A DNA stretch of 64,000 bases from Saccharothrix ecbatanensis (GTDB taxonomy: Bacteria > Actinomycetota > Actinomycetes > Mycobacteriales > Pseudonocardiaceae): the NCBI RefSeq assembly GCF_014205015.1, contig NZ_JACHMO010000001.1, forward strand, positions 2,604,001 to 2,668,000, read 5' to 3'. The notes below the pieces were generated by a model. It did no database searches. It saw nothing but the letters and a program-made list of their open reading frames with translations, and was not told the DNA's origin. Below are positions 16,954 to 26,410 of the stretch, piece by piece (the first letter of the stretch is position 1; every line of letters begins with the position of its first letter). The translations under genes were made by a program, and so were the position numbers.

Positions 16954-19900
16954 GTGCGGTTCGGGGTGTTGGGTCCGATGGTGGCGCGGCGTGCGGACGG
17001 GTCGGAGGTCCGGGTCGGTGGGCCGCGGTTGCGTGCGTTGTTGGCCGTGTTGGTGGTGGACGCGGGCCGGGTGGTGGGGGTCGACCGGGTGAGCGAGGCC
17101 CTGTACGGGTCGGAGCCGCCGGTGGGGGTGGGTAACGCGATCCAGTCGCAGGTGTCGCGGTTGCGGTCGTTGGTGGGCGTGGAGGTGGAGCGCTCCCCCG
17201 CCGGGTATCGGCTGGCGGTGGATCCGGGTGAGGTCGACGCGCTGCGGTTCGAGGAGTTGGTGGCGCGGGGCCGTCCGGGTGAGGCGTTGGCGTTGTGGCG
17301 TGGTCCGGCGTTGCGGGATGTGGGTGACGCGCCGTTCGCGGCGGTGGCGGCGGCGCGGTGGGAGGAGCTGCGGCTGCGCGTGGTGGAGGACCACGACGTG
17401 GCGCCGGTGGGATTGTTGCGGGAGTTGGTGGCGGCGCATCCGACGCGGGAGCGGCTGGTGGCGCGGTTGATGCGGGTGTTGCACCGGGAGGGGCGGCAGG
17501 CGGAGGCGCTGGAGCTGTTCGGTCGGGTGCGGGGCGTGTTGGCGGACGGGTTGGGTGCGGATCCGTCTCCCGTGTTGGCGGCGGCGCACGGCGAGGTGGT
17601 GCGGGGTGACGTGCCGCGGGCTCGGCATGTGCTGCCGGCGCAGTTGACGGGTCTGGTGGGTCGTGACGGTGAGGTGCGGCTGGTGACGGCGGCGTTGGGG
17701 GCGTCGCGGCTGGTGACGTTGACGGGTCCGGGCGGGGTGGGGAAGACGCGGTTGGCGGTGGAGGTCGCGGGCCGGGATCCGGGTGAGGCGCTGTTCGTGG
17801 ATCTGGCGCCGTTGGCGGTGGGCGGGGATGTGCCGCGGGCGGTGGTGTCGGCGTTGGGGTTGCGTGAGGACGGGTTGCGTCCGGCGCCGGACCCGGTGGA
17901 GCGGTTGGTGGAGGCGTTGCGGGACCGGCCGGTGTTGGTGGTGTTGGACAACTGCGAGCACGTGGTGGAGGACGCGGCGGCGTTGGCGGGCCGGTTGTTG
18001 GCGGCGTGTGCGGGGTTGCGGGTGTTGGCGACGTCGCGGGAGGCGTTGGGGGTGACCGGGGAGGCGGTGCGTCCGGTGCCGCCGTTGGGGTCGGACGGTG
18101 TGGGGTCGGCGGCGGTGCGGTTGTTCGCGGAGCGGGCGGTGGCGGTGAGTCCGTCGTTCCGGCTGGATCCGGTGACGGCGGGTGTGGTGGTGGACATCTG
18201 CCGTGCGTTGGAGGGGTTGCCGTTGGCGATCGAGTTGGCGGCGGCGCGGGTGCGGTCGTTGCCGGTGTCGGAGGTGGCGGCGCGGTTGGGTGACCGGTTC
18301 CGGTTGTTGTCGCGGGGCAGTCGGGGCGGGGCGCCGCGGCATCGGACGTTGCACGCGGTGGTGGAGTGGAGTTGGGGGCTGCTGGACGACGGGGAGCGGG
18401 CGTTGGCGCGGCGGCTGACGGTGTTCCGGGGTGGTGCGACGTTGTCGGCCGCGGTGGCGGTGTGCGGGGTGGCGGGGACGGACGAGTTGTTGCCGTCGTT
18501 GGCGGACAAGTCGTTGGTGGAGGTGTCCGGGGACCGGTATCGGATGTCGGACACGATCCGGGCGTTCTGCGCGGGCCGGTTGGCGGAGTCGGGCGAGGAG
18601 GAGGTGCTGCGGCGGGCGCACGCGGAGCATTTCGCGGCGTTGGTGGCGGAGGCGTCGCCGCACCTGTACGGGTCGGGGCAGTTGGCGTGGTTGGGGCGGT
18701 TGGCGGCGGAGCACGGGAATTTCCTGGCGGCGGTGCGGTGGGCGGCGGGGCGCGACCACGGGTTGGCGTTGCGGTTGGCGGCGGATCTGGGGTGGCCGTT
18801 GTGGCTGCGGGGGTTGCGGTCGGAGGGTGCGGCGCTGGCGGCGGAGGTGGTGCGGGCGGTGGGGCCGGTGCCGCCCGCCGGGGTGGCCGAGGAGCATTTG
18901 CTGTGTGTGGTGAACGCGTCGTCGACGGGTGTGGGGTTGCCGGGTGCGCCGTCGCCGAGGGAGCCGACGCCGGAGGGGTTCGCGGGTCCGCCGACGCGTC
19001 CGTTCCTGTCGGTGCTGTGGGGTCTGGCGCACGGGGTGCCGCGGATGGATCTGCGGGAGGCGGAGGTCCTGCGGATGCGGGCGAGCCTGTTGGCGACGGA
19101 TCCGTGGAGTCGGGCGTTGGGGCGGCTGGGCTCGGGGATGCAGCACCAGTACCTGGGGCGGGTGGGTGTGGCGTGGGAGGAGCACACGGCGGCGCTGGCG
19201 GGATTCCGCGCGGTCGGCGAGCGGTGGGGTATGTCGATGGCGCTGTCGCAGTTGGCGGAGTTGGCGCGGGCGCGCGGGGATCTGGCGGGGGCGGTAGGGT
19301 TCCTGGACGAGGCGTTGGCGTTGTCGCGTCAGTTCGGGGCGACCGAGCACACGGCGAGTCTGCTGTGCCGGCGGTCGGAGTGGGCGCTGCACGCGGGCGA
19401 CCTGGACGGCGCGGCGGCGGATGTGGAGCGGGCGGCGGACCTGGCCCGGTCGCAGGGTGTGGTGGAGACGGTGGCGCAGGCGTGGTTGGGGATGGCGGAG
19501 GTCGCGCGGCGGCGGGGTGATCCGGGGGCGGCGCGGCGGTGGTGCGCGGAGGCGTTGCGGGTGTGTCCGGAGGGCTGGTTCGGGTCGGACGAGACGCGGT
19601 CGCTGGTCCACGTGACGGCGGGGCGGGTCGAGTTGGAGTGCGGTGACCAGGGTGCCGCGGTGCGGCGGTGGCGGCTCGCGGCGGGGACGGCGTTGGGCTG
19701 GGGCAATCAGGTGGTGCTGGCGCGGGTGGTGGACGCGCACGCGGCGTTGGCCGTGGTGGTGGGTGACGGTGCGCGGGCGGCGTTGTTGGCGGGTGCGGCC
19801 CGGGGGTTGCGGGGTGAGGTGGCGGTGGTGGACCCGGACGTGCTGGAGGTGGAGCGCGCGGCGCGGGAGGCGGTGGGTGACGGGTTCGACGCGGTGTCGG

Positions 19901-19974
19901 CGCGCGGTGCGGCGTTGGGGCGGGACGAACTGGTCGCGCTCCTCGACACCGCGCCGGCCGACACCGCGCCGTAG
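16954..19974 (+). CDS. SARP/AfsR-type regulator with BTAD and NB-ARC domains
   Basis: A ~1006-residue regulator. Residues ~1-85 form an OmpR-like winged helix (VRFGVLGPMVARRADG...), ~90-215 the bacterial transcriptional activator domain, ~230-500 an NB-ARC ATPase (Walker A GPGGVGKTRL, Walker B LVVLDNCEHV), and the rest TPR-like helices. The GTG at 16954 was chosen because GGAGG sits just upstream and the winged helix starts at once. Codon use differs sharply from the upstream operon: TTG, GTG, GCG and CGG dominate, so the plus strand is G-rich. It follows the cluster terminator directly and could be its pathway activator, but it is a separate transcription unit. Confidence 0.9.
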   Translation: MRFGVLGPMVARRADGSEVRVGGPRLRALLAVLVVDAGRVVGVDRVSEALYGSEPPVGVGNAIQSQVSRLRSLVGVEVERSPAGYRLAVDPGEVDALRFEELVARGRPGEALALWRGPALRDVGDAPFAAVAAARWEELRLRVVEDHDVAPVGLLRELVAAHPTRERLVARLMRVLHREGRQAEALELFGRVRGVLADGLGADPSPVLAAAHGEVVRGDVPRARHVLPAQLTGLVGRDGEVRLVTAALGASRLVTLTGPGGVGKTRLAVEVAGRDPGEALFVDLAPLAVGGDVPRAVVSALGLREDGLRPAPDPVERLVEALRDRPVLVVLDNCEHVVEDAAALAGRLLAACAGLRVLATSREALGVTGEAVRPVPPLGSDGVGSAAVRLFAERAVAVSPSFRLDPVTAGVVVDICRALEGLPLAIELAAARVRSLPVSEVAARLGDRFRLLSRGSRGGAPRHRTLHAVVEWSWGLLDDGERALARRLTVFRGGATLSAAVAVCGVAGTDELLPSLADKSLVEVSGDRYRMSDTIRAFCAGRLAESGEEEVLRRAHAEHFAALVAEASPHLYGSGQLAWLGRLAAEHGNFLAAVRWAAGRDHGLALRLAADLGWPLWLRGLRSEGAALAAEVVRAVGPVPPAGVAEEHLLCVVNASSTGVGLPGAPSPREPTPEGFAGPPTRPFLSVLWGLAHGVPRMDLREAEVLRMRASLLATDPWSRALGRLGSGMQHQYLGRVGVAWEEHTAALAGFRAVGERWGMSMALSQLAELARARGDLAGAVGFLDEALALSRQFGATEHTASLLCRRSEWALHAGDLDGAAADVERAADLARSQGVVETVAQAWLGMAEVARRRGDPGAARRWCAEALRVCPEGWFGSDETRSLVHVTAGRVELECGDQGAAVRRWRLAAGTALGWGNQVVLARVVDAHAALAVVVGDGARAALLAGAARGLRGEVAVVDPDVLEVERAAREAVGDGFDAVSARGAALGRDELVALLDTAPADTAP

Positions 19975-19983
19975 CCGTGGCCC

Positions 19984-20853
19984 CTAGTCGGCCGCTCGCG
20001 GCCCGGGGTTGGGGAAGTCGTGGAGGTGGTCGACGAGGAAGTCGGGGTCGTCGAGCCACGGGAAGTGGCCGGCGTCGGGTTGTTCGACGTAGCGGGCGCT
20101 GGGGATCAGGTCCGCGAGCTGCCGCACGAGGTGGGGTGGGGACACCGGGTCGGCGCCGCCGGCGTGGACGAGCACGGGGACGTCGAGGCTGGCGAGGGCA
20201 CGTCGGGTGTGGCCGGGGCTGAACGCGCCCTCGGCGTCGTAGCCGGCGGCGGCGGCCGGGGCGGCTTCGGCGGTTTCGGCGGCGGCGTGCGCGCGGGCCT
20301 GGTCGTCCCAGCGGCCGTAGAACAGGGGTGAGGAGGCGAGCCGGTTCGCGGGGGTGTCGTCGCCCCGGCTCCAGGCGGTGAGCGCGGCGGCGGCTTCGGC
20401 GTACCAGGGCTGGTGGGCGTGACGGCCCAGGTGGGCGCCCCAGTCTGCTTCGGTGGGCGACGCGCCGACGGCGCGCAGGGCCGGGGTGAGCAGCACGAGC
20501 GACGCGAGCCGGTCGGGGTGCTGTTCGGCGTAGGCCATGGCGATGCCCGCGCCGGCGGAGTGGCCGAGCAGGTCGACGCGGTCGAGGCCGAGGTGGGCGC
20601 GCAGGGCGTCGACGTCGGCGGCGAGCCGGTCACGCCGGTAGGTGGCCGGGTCGGCGGGGACGTCGGAGTCGCCGGTGCCGCGGTTGTCGAGGAGCAGCAG
20701 GGTGCGGTGGCGGTCGAGTCCGCCGAGGTCGCCGAGGTAGGAGGCGGCGCGGCCGGGGCCGCCGGGCACGCACAGCAGAGGCGGGCCGTCGCCGGTTTCG
20801 CGGTAGGCGAGCTTGGTTCCGTCGTGAGCGGTGAATCGGGGCATGGTGGTCAT
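19984..20853 (-). CDS. Alpha/beta hydrolase, proline iminopeptidase-like
   Basis: A 289-residue alpha/beta hydrolase. The segments VPGGPGRAASYLGDL (oxyanion region), LLDNRGTGDSDVP and the elbow LLGHSAGAGIAM match the prolyl aminopeptidase/S33 group. Asp in HAGGADPVSP and His in QPDAGHFPWLDDP complete the triad. It converges on the SARP gene with a 9-bp gap and no visible terminator. ATG at 20853 or 20844 could start it; neither has a clear ribosome site. The natural substrate is not predictable. Confidence 0.85.
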   Translation of the reverse strand: MTTMPRFTAHDGTKLAYRETGDGPPLLCVPGGPGRAASYLGDLGGLDRHRTLLLLDNRGTGDSDVPADPATYRRDRLAADVDALRAHLGLDRVDLLGHSAGAGIAMAYAEQHPDRLASLVLLTPALRAVGASPTEADWGAHLGRHAHQPWYAEAAAALTAWSRGDDTPANRLASSPLFYGRWDDQARAHAAAETAEAAPAAAAGYDAEGAFSPGHTRRALASLDVPVLVHAGGADPVSPPHLVRQLADLIPSARYVEQPDAGHFPWLDDPDFLVDHLHDFPNPGPRAAD

Positions 20854-20892
20854 CTTCGCCCAGCCGTGCGGTGCGGGAGACCGGTGGGCGGG

Positions 20893-20920
20893 TTGCCGGT
20901 GGGGCGGGTTCTCCTAGGCT
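20893..20920 (+). promoter_or_regulatory. Promoter of a leaderless gene (PPOX protein)
   Basis: TTGCCG (20893-20898), a 16-bp spacer and TAGGCT (20915-20920) lie upstream, and the ATG follows the -10 by only 6 nt with no ribosome site. This spacing predicts that transcription starts at or next to the A of the ATG. Confidence 0.55.
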
Positions 20921-20926
20921 GGTGGC

Positions 20927-21388
20927 ATGCCGAGAATCGCCACCGCCGACGCCGTGCCCCGCGACGAGTTGCTCGCTTTCCTCCGGCCGCGTCACCGGGC
21001 GCTGTTGGTGACCGCGCGGGCGGACGGGCGGCCCCAGGTGTCGCCGGTGTCGTGCGGGGTGGACGGCGAGGGCCGGATCGTGGTGTCGACGTATCCGGGG
21101 CGGGCGAAGTCGCGTAACGCGCGCCGGGACGAGCGGGTGACGGTGTGCGTGTTGTCCGACGACTGGGACGGCCCGTACGTGCAGGTGGACGGGCGTGCGG
21201 AGGTGCTGGACCTGCCGGCGGCGCTGGAGCCGTTGGTGGAGTACTACCGGTCGATCGCCGGTGAGCACCCGGACTGGGACGAGTACCGGGAGGCGATGCG
21301 CCGCCAGGGGAAGGTCCTGATCCGGGTGACGATCGACCGGTGGGGTCCGGTGGCGACGGGCGGTTTCCCGCCCGAACTCGCCGACTGA
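20927..21388 (+). CDS. PPOX-class pyridoxamine oxidase-like/F420-dependent oxidoreductase
   Basis: A 153-residue split-barrel flavin/F420 protein: HRALLVTARADGRPQVSPVSCGVDGEGRIVVST fits the PNPOx fold, with the KSRNARRDERVTV segment that contacts the cofactor phosphate and VQVDGRAEVLD after it. Actinobacterial members bind F420 or FMN; the exact cofactor is not fixed by what I can see. It is a single gene with a likely leaderless promoter, and it converges on the transporter gene across a 31-bp gap. Confidence 0.8.
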   Translation: MPRIATADAVPRDELLAFLRPRHRALLVTARADGRPQVSPVSCGVDGEGRIVVSTYPGRAKSRNARRDERVTVCVLSDDWDGPYVQVDGRAEVLDLPAALEPLVEYYRSIAGEHPDWDEYREAMRRQGKVLIRVTIDRWGPVATGGFPPELAD

Positions 21389-21419
21389 CGCCCCAGTCCC
21401 CTCCCCCGGTGTCCTCGGC

Positions 21420-22817
21420 TCACACCTTGGCGGGCACCGGGTTGCCGGAGGCGACGATCGCGCGCCGCACCGGCACGAAGATCATCAGGACGAAGCCGAC
21501 GACGAAGAACACGACCAGCGAGATGATCGCGAGCCGGAACGACCCGGTGGCCTGGCCGACGCCGGCGAACACCATGGGGCCCAGCCACGAGGTGGAGCGC
21601 TCGCCCACCTCGTAGAGGGAGAAGTACTGGGCTTCGCGGCCGGGCGGGATCATCTGGCTGAACAGCGACCGGGACAGGGCGTTGGTGCCGCCCAGGACGA
21701 GGCCGATGCCGGCGGCGAGGGCGTAGAACTGGGTCTGCTGCCCGGCCTGCACGAAGAACGCCGCGCCGATGACGACGATCCACACGCACAGGCTGACCAT
21801 GATGGTGCGTTTCGCGCCCCACGACTTGGCGAGCCGTCCGTGGAGCATGCCGCCGAAGAACGCGACGAACTGGACGATGAGGATCGTGGTGATCAGCACC
21901 GTCTCGTCGAGCATGAGCTCGTCGCGGCCGTACTGGGCGGAGACGTTGGCGACGGTGGCGATGCCGTCGGTGTAGATGAGGTAGGTGCCCAGGAACGCGA
22001 GGGTGAGCGGGAACATGCGGGCCTGTTTGACGGTCTGGCGCAGTTCGGCGAACCCGGCGGTGATGACGGACGCGCCGGATTCGGTGCCGTGCGGCGCCTG
22101 GTGCCGTTTGAGGCGGGCCAGCGGGATGAGGGTGAACCCGGCCCACCACAGGCCCGAGAGGATGAAGCCGACGCGGACGGCGCCGCCTTCGCTGAGGCCG
22201 ATGGCGTCGTGGCCGATGAACAGGGCGAGCTGCATGCCCAGTGCGAGGCCGCCGCCGAGGTAGCCGAACGCCCAGCCGCGGGCGGACACGGCGTCGCGTT
22301 CGTCGGGTCCGGCGATCTCGGGCAGGAACGCGTAGTAGACGACGACGGACGCGCCGTAGCAGATGTTGCCGAGGATGAACAGGACGACGCCGAGGTGCCA
22401 GTTGTCGCCGGAGACGGTGGCGAGGGCGATGGTGGCGACGGAGCCGGAGAACGCGAGGGCGCCGAGCATGCGCCGCTTGTTCTGGGTGCGGTCGGCGATG
22501 GCGCCCATGAGGGGCAGCACGAGGACCTGGACGAGGGTGGCGATGGACAGCAGGTAGCCCCACAGCGACCCGGCCGGGAAGTAGGCGCCGAACAGGGAGA
22601 TGTCGCACTGCTTCAGGGATCCGTCGGCGCAGGCGTTGGGGCCGTTGCGGGCGGTGTCGGCGATGGCCGCTTCCTTGGCCACGGCGGTGAGGTAGCCGGA
22701 GAGGAACACGGTGATCACCGAGGTGGGGAACACCGAGTTCGCCCAGTCGTACCAGGTCCACCCGCGCTGTTCCCGCTTGCGGTCCACGGCGGGTGCGGTG
22801 CTGTCGGCCACGCTCAT
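21420..22817 (-). CDS. MFS transporter, UMF1/Atg22-like
   Basis: A 465-residue membrane protein with about 12 helices. The opening WTWYDWANSVFPTSVITVFLSGY is the hallmark of the UMF1 (Atg22-like) branch of the major facilitator superfamily, and DRTQNKRRML is the loop 2-3 motif. Helices such as LGVVLFILGNICYGASVVVYYAFL and LAIISLVVFFVVGFVLMIFV follow. Some relatives export amino acids; the substrate here is unknown. ATG 22817 is preferred over 22892 because a TACAGT -10 sits 8 nt upstream of it, suggesting a leaderless message. Confidence 0.85.
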   Translation of the reverse strand: MSVADSTAPAVDRKREQRGWTWYDWANSVFPTSVITVFLSGYLTAVAKEAAIADTARNGPNACADGSLKQCDISLFGAYFPAGSLWGYLLSIATLVQVLVLPLMGAIADRTQNKRRMLGALAFSGSVATIALATVSGDNWHLGVVLFILGNICYGASVVVYYAFLPEIAGPDERDAVSARGWAFGYLGGGLALGMQLALFIGHDAIGLSEGGAVRVGFILSGLWWAGFTLIPLARLKRHQAPHGTESGASVITAGFAELRQTVKQARMFPLTLAFLGTYLIYTDGIATVANVSAQYGRDELMLDETVLITTILIVQFVAFFGGMLHGRLAKSWGAKRTIMVSLCVWIVVIGAAFFVQAGQQTQFYALAAGIGLVLGGTNALSRSLFSQMIPPGREAQYFSLYEVGERSTSWLGPMVFAGVGQATGSFRLAIISLVVFFVVGFVLMIFVPVRRAIVASGNPVPAKV

Positions 22818-22825
22818 GGGCGGGG

Positions 22826-22831
22826 ACTGTA
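22826..22831 (-). promoter_or_regulatory. Putative -10 box of the UMF1 transporter gene
   Basis: On the minus strand TACAGT is followed by 8 nt and the ATG at 22817. No ribosome site lies between, consistent with a leaderless transcript. Confidence 0.45.
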
Positions 22832-22916
22832 TATCGCCCGCCACCGGTTCGTGGTGATCACCGCCAACCTGTTGCCAACCGGCCGCCCGCACGCCATCCG
22901 CGCCCCCCGGGGGGTG

Positions 22917-23693
22917 TCAGCTGCCGGTCCAGGCCCCGCGGTCGATCAGCACGTCGCGCAGCCGGTCGGGGCGGTCGGTGACGAGGCCGTCGACGCCGAG
23001 GTCGAGCAGCCGGCGCATGGCGGTCTCGTCGTCGATGGTCCAGACGTGCACTTCGAGGCCGCGGCGGTGGGCGGCGCGCACGAACCGGTCGTCGACCACC
23101 AGCAGTCGGCCCTGGTTGACGGGGACCTGCGCGATCATGCCGCGCACGGGCAGCCCGACCAGCGGCATCCGGCCCGCAGCCCACAGCGCGCCCGCCGAGC
23201 GCGGCCCCATGGAGGTGAGGAGGTCGGGGCCGCCGAGGCGGCGCAGCCGGGCGAGGCGTTTCTCGGAGAACGACGCGAGGCACACCCGGTGCACGGCGTC
23301 GGTGCGGCGCAGCACTTCCAGGACGGGCACGACGGCGGAGTCGGCCTTGACGTCGATGTTGACCAGCGCGTCGGGCAGTTCCTCCAACAGCTGGTCGAGC
23401 CGCGTGATCGGCTCCCGTCCCCCGACGTTCGCGCGCCGCACCGCGGACCACGGCTGCGACGCGACGGGGCCTTCGGCGTCGGTGGTGCGGTCGAGGACGT
23501 CGTCGTGGTGGACGACGACGACACCGTCGGAGGTGGCGTGGACGTCGGTCTCCAGGTACCGGAAGCCCTCCTGGGCGGCGCGGCGGAACGCGGCCAGCGA
23601 GTTCTCCATCCCCGCCAGTTCGGCGAGGTGCCAGCCCCGGTGGGCGAACGCCCTGGGGTGCGGTCCGGACAGGTACGGGTGGTTCGCGGTCAC
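22917..23693 (-). CDS. Glycerophosphodiester phosphodiesterase
   Basis: A 258-residue GDPD TIM barrel. It shows AFAHRGW (catalytic His/Arg), MENSLAAFRRA, the metal motif YLETDVHATSDGVVVVHHD and the downstream NIDVKAD, VWTIDDE and GLVTDRPDRL strands. It hydrolyses glycerophosphodiesters to glycerol-3-phosphate and an alcohol. No signal peptide is present, so a cytoplasmic enzyme. GTG at 23693 is preferred over the ATG at 23762, because the latter would overlap the divergent zinc-finger gene and its promoter. Confidence 0.9.
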   Translation of the reverse strand: MTANHPYLSGPHPRAFAHRGWHLAELAGMENSLAAFRRAAQEGFRYLETDVHATSDGVVVVHHDDVLDRTTDAEGPVASQPWSAVRRANVGGREPITRLDQLLEELPDALVNIDVKADSAVVPVLEVLRRTDAVHRVCLASFSEKRLARLRRLGGPDLLTSMGPRSAGALWAAGRMPLVGLPVRGMIAQVPVNQGRLLVVDDRFVRAAHRRGLEVHVWTIDDETAMRRLLDLGVDGLVTDRPDRLRDVLIDRGAWTGS

Positions 23694-23760
23694 ACCCGGA
23701 GTCTGCCCTGGCGGCGTGGCGTGGTGGTGACCGGCGGGTAGCCGGATACCGTCGCGCGCC

Positions 23761-24117
23761 ATGGAGTCGGTGACCGAGGCCGTGGCGGCGCGCCGTGAGG
23801 AAGCCAGGCACTGCTCGTGGTGCGGGCGTCGTCTGCCGGACAGCGGGCGGATCGGCCGGCCCCGCCGGTATTGCGCGCAACCGTGCCGGCAGCGCGCCTA
23901 CGAGCGCCGTGCCGCGGTGCAGCGGGGCGGGTTGCCGGAGGACGCGGTGGTGCTGTCGGCCGGCGAGCTGGCGGACCTCCAGGACCGCTTGTTCCAGTTG
24001 CGGTGCGCCGCGGAGGACGTGGCGACCGCGGCGGAGGACGGTGCGGCGCGCGCCGAGCTGCGGCGCCTCGCGGGAGAACTCGTGGACACCGCGCGCGGGC
24101 TGGAACGGCTGCGCTGA
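23761..24117 (+). CDS. Small zinc-finger protein, function unknown
   Basis: A 118-residue protein. Residues 18-45 hold CSWCGRRL...YCAQPCRQRAYERR, a four-cysteine knuckle followed by a basic helix of the type found in many small actinobacterial proteins. The remainder (LSAGELADLQDRLFQLRCAAEDVATAAEDG) is an amphipathic helix with coiled-coil character. A nucleic-acid-binding role is plausible but unproven. TACCGT lies 8 nt upstream of the ATG with no ribosome site, so the message may be leaderless. Confidence 0.7.
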   Translation: MESVTEAVAARREEARHCSWCGRRLPDSGRIGRPRRYCAQPCRQRAYERRAAVQRGGLPEDAVVLSAGELADLQDRLFQLRCAAEDVATAAEDGAARAELRRLAGELVDTARGLERLR

Positions 24118-24251
24118 CCTCCCCCGACGTCCCGCTCGGGCCTCTGCGGGGGTGCGCGGGGCGGGTTCGGGGGTGTGCGGGCTGAATCGTGTCGGCTTGC
24201 CCGTTCCGCGTGGTCTCGACCATCATGGCGCGCGGGTGGCGAGGAGGGCGC

Positions 24252-26312
24252 GTGGACGGCAACGGCGCGTTGCACCGTGAGGTGCTCGACCGGGCCGACG
24301 TCGGTTTCGGTGTGACGGACGCGGACGGCGTGCTGGCGTGGGTGAATCCGGCGCTGGCGGAGATCCTGGGTGTCCCGGCGGGTCACGTGGTGGGCCGGTC
24401 GCTGCCCGCGTTGCTGCCCGGCGCCCCGGACCGGCCGCGGTCGGGTCTGGCGCTGCTCGCGCCCAGCTCCTACCGGCGGGGCCACCGCTGGCTGGACGTG
24501 ACGTGCCAGACGTTGGGGTCGGACGGGCAGTTGCTGTACCGGGTCGCGGACGTCACGGCGTGGCGTGACCGCGAGCTGGAGGCGACGCACGAGGCGGACG
24601 CGTTGCGGCGCGCGCAGGTCCTGGGCCGGATGGGCACGTGGGAGTGGCACGTCGCCGAGGACCGGGTGGTGTGGTCGGACACCCTGTTGGAGATGTTCGG
24701 GTTCCCGGCGGGCACGGACCTGGACTTCGAGGGCTACGCCGCGTTGGTGCACGCCGACGACATGCCGATGATCCAGGCGACGCTGGAGGAGGCGATGCGG
24801 TCGGGCGTGGGCTTCTCCTACACCCACCGCATGATGCTCGCGGACCGGTGCACGGAGCGGTGGTTCGAGTGTTTCGGCGAGATCGTCGCCGACGCGGACG
24901 GCACCCCGCTGCGGGTGCTGGGCACCGCGCACGACATCACGCGGGCCCGCCGGGTGCACGACGAGCTGCTGGCGCTCGCGGAACAGGATCCGTTGACGGG
25001 GCTCGCGAACCGGCGCGCGGTGACGCGGGAGCTGGAGCGGCAGCTCGCCGGCGGCGGTCCGGGCGCGTTGCTGCTGCTGGACCTGGACAACTTCAAGGAC
25101 GTCAACGACCTGCGCGGCCACGCCGTCGGCGACCGGCTGATGAAGGCGCTGGCGACGGCGCTGCGGTCGCGGCTGGAACCGGCGCAGCTGATCGGCCGGC
25201 TGGGCGGCGACGAGTTCGCGGTGGTGCTGCCCGGCACGGCGTCCGCCGACGCGGCGCGCATCGCCGAGGGCCTTCGGGACGCCGTAGCGTCGTTGCCGCT
25301 CGTCGGACCCGCCCGGGGCATCACGGTGTCGACGGGTGTCGCCGAGTACGGGCCGGGCGACACGTGGGAGCTGGTCCTCGCGAACGCCGACCTCGCGCTC
25401 TACGCGTCGAAGGCGGCGGGCCGCAACCGGGTGACCGTGTACGAGCCGGGCCACTACGCCGACACCGCCAAGCGGGTGTCGGTGCTGGACCGGCTGCGCG
25501 CCGCCCTGGACGGCGGTGGTCTGGCGCTGCACGCGATGCCGATGCTGCACCTGGCCACCGGCCGCACGCTGGGTCACGAGCTGCTGCTGCGGTTGGAGGA
25601 CGGCAAGGACCCGTACCTGGGGCCGGCGGAGTTCCTGCCCGAGGCCGAGCGGTCCGACCTGGTGCTCGACATCGACCGCTGGGTGCTGTCGACCGCGATC
25701 GACGCCCTGGTGCGCCACCCCGATCCGGGGCTGCGGTTCAACGTCAACATCTCCGGGCGGACCCTGGAGGACGAGGACTTCGGCGGGTTCGTCCTCGACC
25801 GCCTCGCCACCGCCGGCGTCGCGCCGGGCCGGCTGGGGTTGGAGATCACGGAGACGGCGGCGGTGACGAACCTCGACGCGGCGCGCGCCCTGGCGTTGCA
25901 GCTGCGGGCGTTCGGGTGCCGCATCATCCTGGACGACTTCGGCTCCGGGTTCGGGTCGTTCGTCCACCTCAAGCACCTGCCGATCACCGGCATCAAGATC
26001 GACGGCGAGTTCGTGCGCGGCATCGACGAGCGGTCCACCGACGCGGTCCTCGTCGCGGGCATCGTGGAGATCGCCCGCGGCCTGGGTCTGGACGCGGTCG
26101 CCGAGTGGGTCGAACGCCCCGCCCAGGTCGACGCGCTGCTGCGGCTGGGCGTCCGGGTGGGCCAGGGTTTCCACCTGGGCAAGCCGATCCCGCTCACCCA
26201 CGTGCTGTCGGCGCAGGCCCGGACCGAGCAGAGCCATACCGGGCAGGCCCCTTCCGGCCCGACCTCCTCCGGTCAGGTCCGCCCGGGTCAGGTCCGATCG
26301 GGTCAGGGATAG
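24252..26312 (+). CDS. PAS-PAS-GGDEF-EAL cyclic-di-GMP signalling protein
   Basis: A 686-residue soluble protein. Two PAS domains (~10-105 and ~115-240) precede a GGDEF domain with an intact RLGGDEFAVVLPG site (~245-405) and an EAL domain (~415-665). In the EAL domain the motif reads HELLLR, but NVNIS, EITET, LDDFGSGFGS, IKID and GQGFHLGKP keep the metal and substrate residues, so both synthesis and hydrolysis of cyclic di-GMP are possible. Start at GTG 24252 because GAGGAGG is 4 nt upstream. No membrane helix. The C-terminal ~30 residues are low complexity (SGQVRPGQVRSGQG), from short direct repeats. Confidence 0.9.
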   Translation: MDGNGALHREVLDRADVGFGVTDADGVLAWVNPALAEILGVPAGHVVGRSLPALLPGAPDRPRSGLALLAPSSYRRGHRWLDVTCQTLGSDGQLLYRVADVTAWRDRELEATHEADALRRAQVLGRMGTWEWHVAEDRVVWSDTLLEMFGFPAGTDLDFEGYAALVHADDMPMIQATLEEAMRSGVGFSYTHRMMLADRCTERWFECFGEIVADADGTPLRVLGTAHDITRARRVHDELLALAEQDPLTGLANRRAVTRELERQLAGGGPGALLLLDLDNFKDVNDLRGHAVGDRLMKALATALRSRLEPAQLIGRLGGDEFAVVLPGTASADAARIAEGLRDAVASLPLVGPARGITVSTGVAEYGPGDTWELVLANADLALYASKAAGRNRVTVYEPGHYADTAKRVSVLDRLRAALDGGGLALHAMPMLHLATGRTLGHELLLRLEDGKDPYLGPAEFLPEAERSDLVLDIDRWVLSTAIDALVRHPDPGLRFNVNISGRTLEDEDFGGFVLDRLATAGVAPGRLGLEITETAAVTNLDAARALALQLRAFGCRIILDDFGSGFGSFVHLKHLPITGIKIDGEFVRGIDERSTDAVLVAGIVEIARGLGLDAVAEWVERPAQVDALLRLGVRVGQGFHLGKPIPLTHVLSAQARTEQSHTGQAPSGPTSSGQVRPGQVRSGQG

Positions 26313-26410
26313 CAGCCGAACGGAGCATTGCCGTCCCGTATGGGGGGTGCGGAGGATGGGGCGCGTTCCTGATCTCCGCCGCTCCGCCCCCCGATGGGAA
26401 ACCCTCCGCC

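Noticed and set aside
16334..20059. 1241-codon minus-strand open frame rich in proline and alanine
   Set aside because: It is the antisense shadow of the SARP gene, produced by the G-rich plus strand; composition is almost only Pro, Ala, Thr and Arg and no domain is visible.
24638..26410. Upstream part of the frame that contains the VOC gene
   Set aside because: It overlaps the GGDEF-EAL gene and encodes Arg/Gly-rich sequence; only the part from 26411 has protein character.
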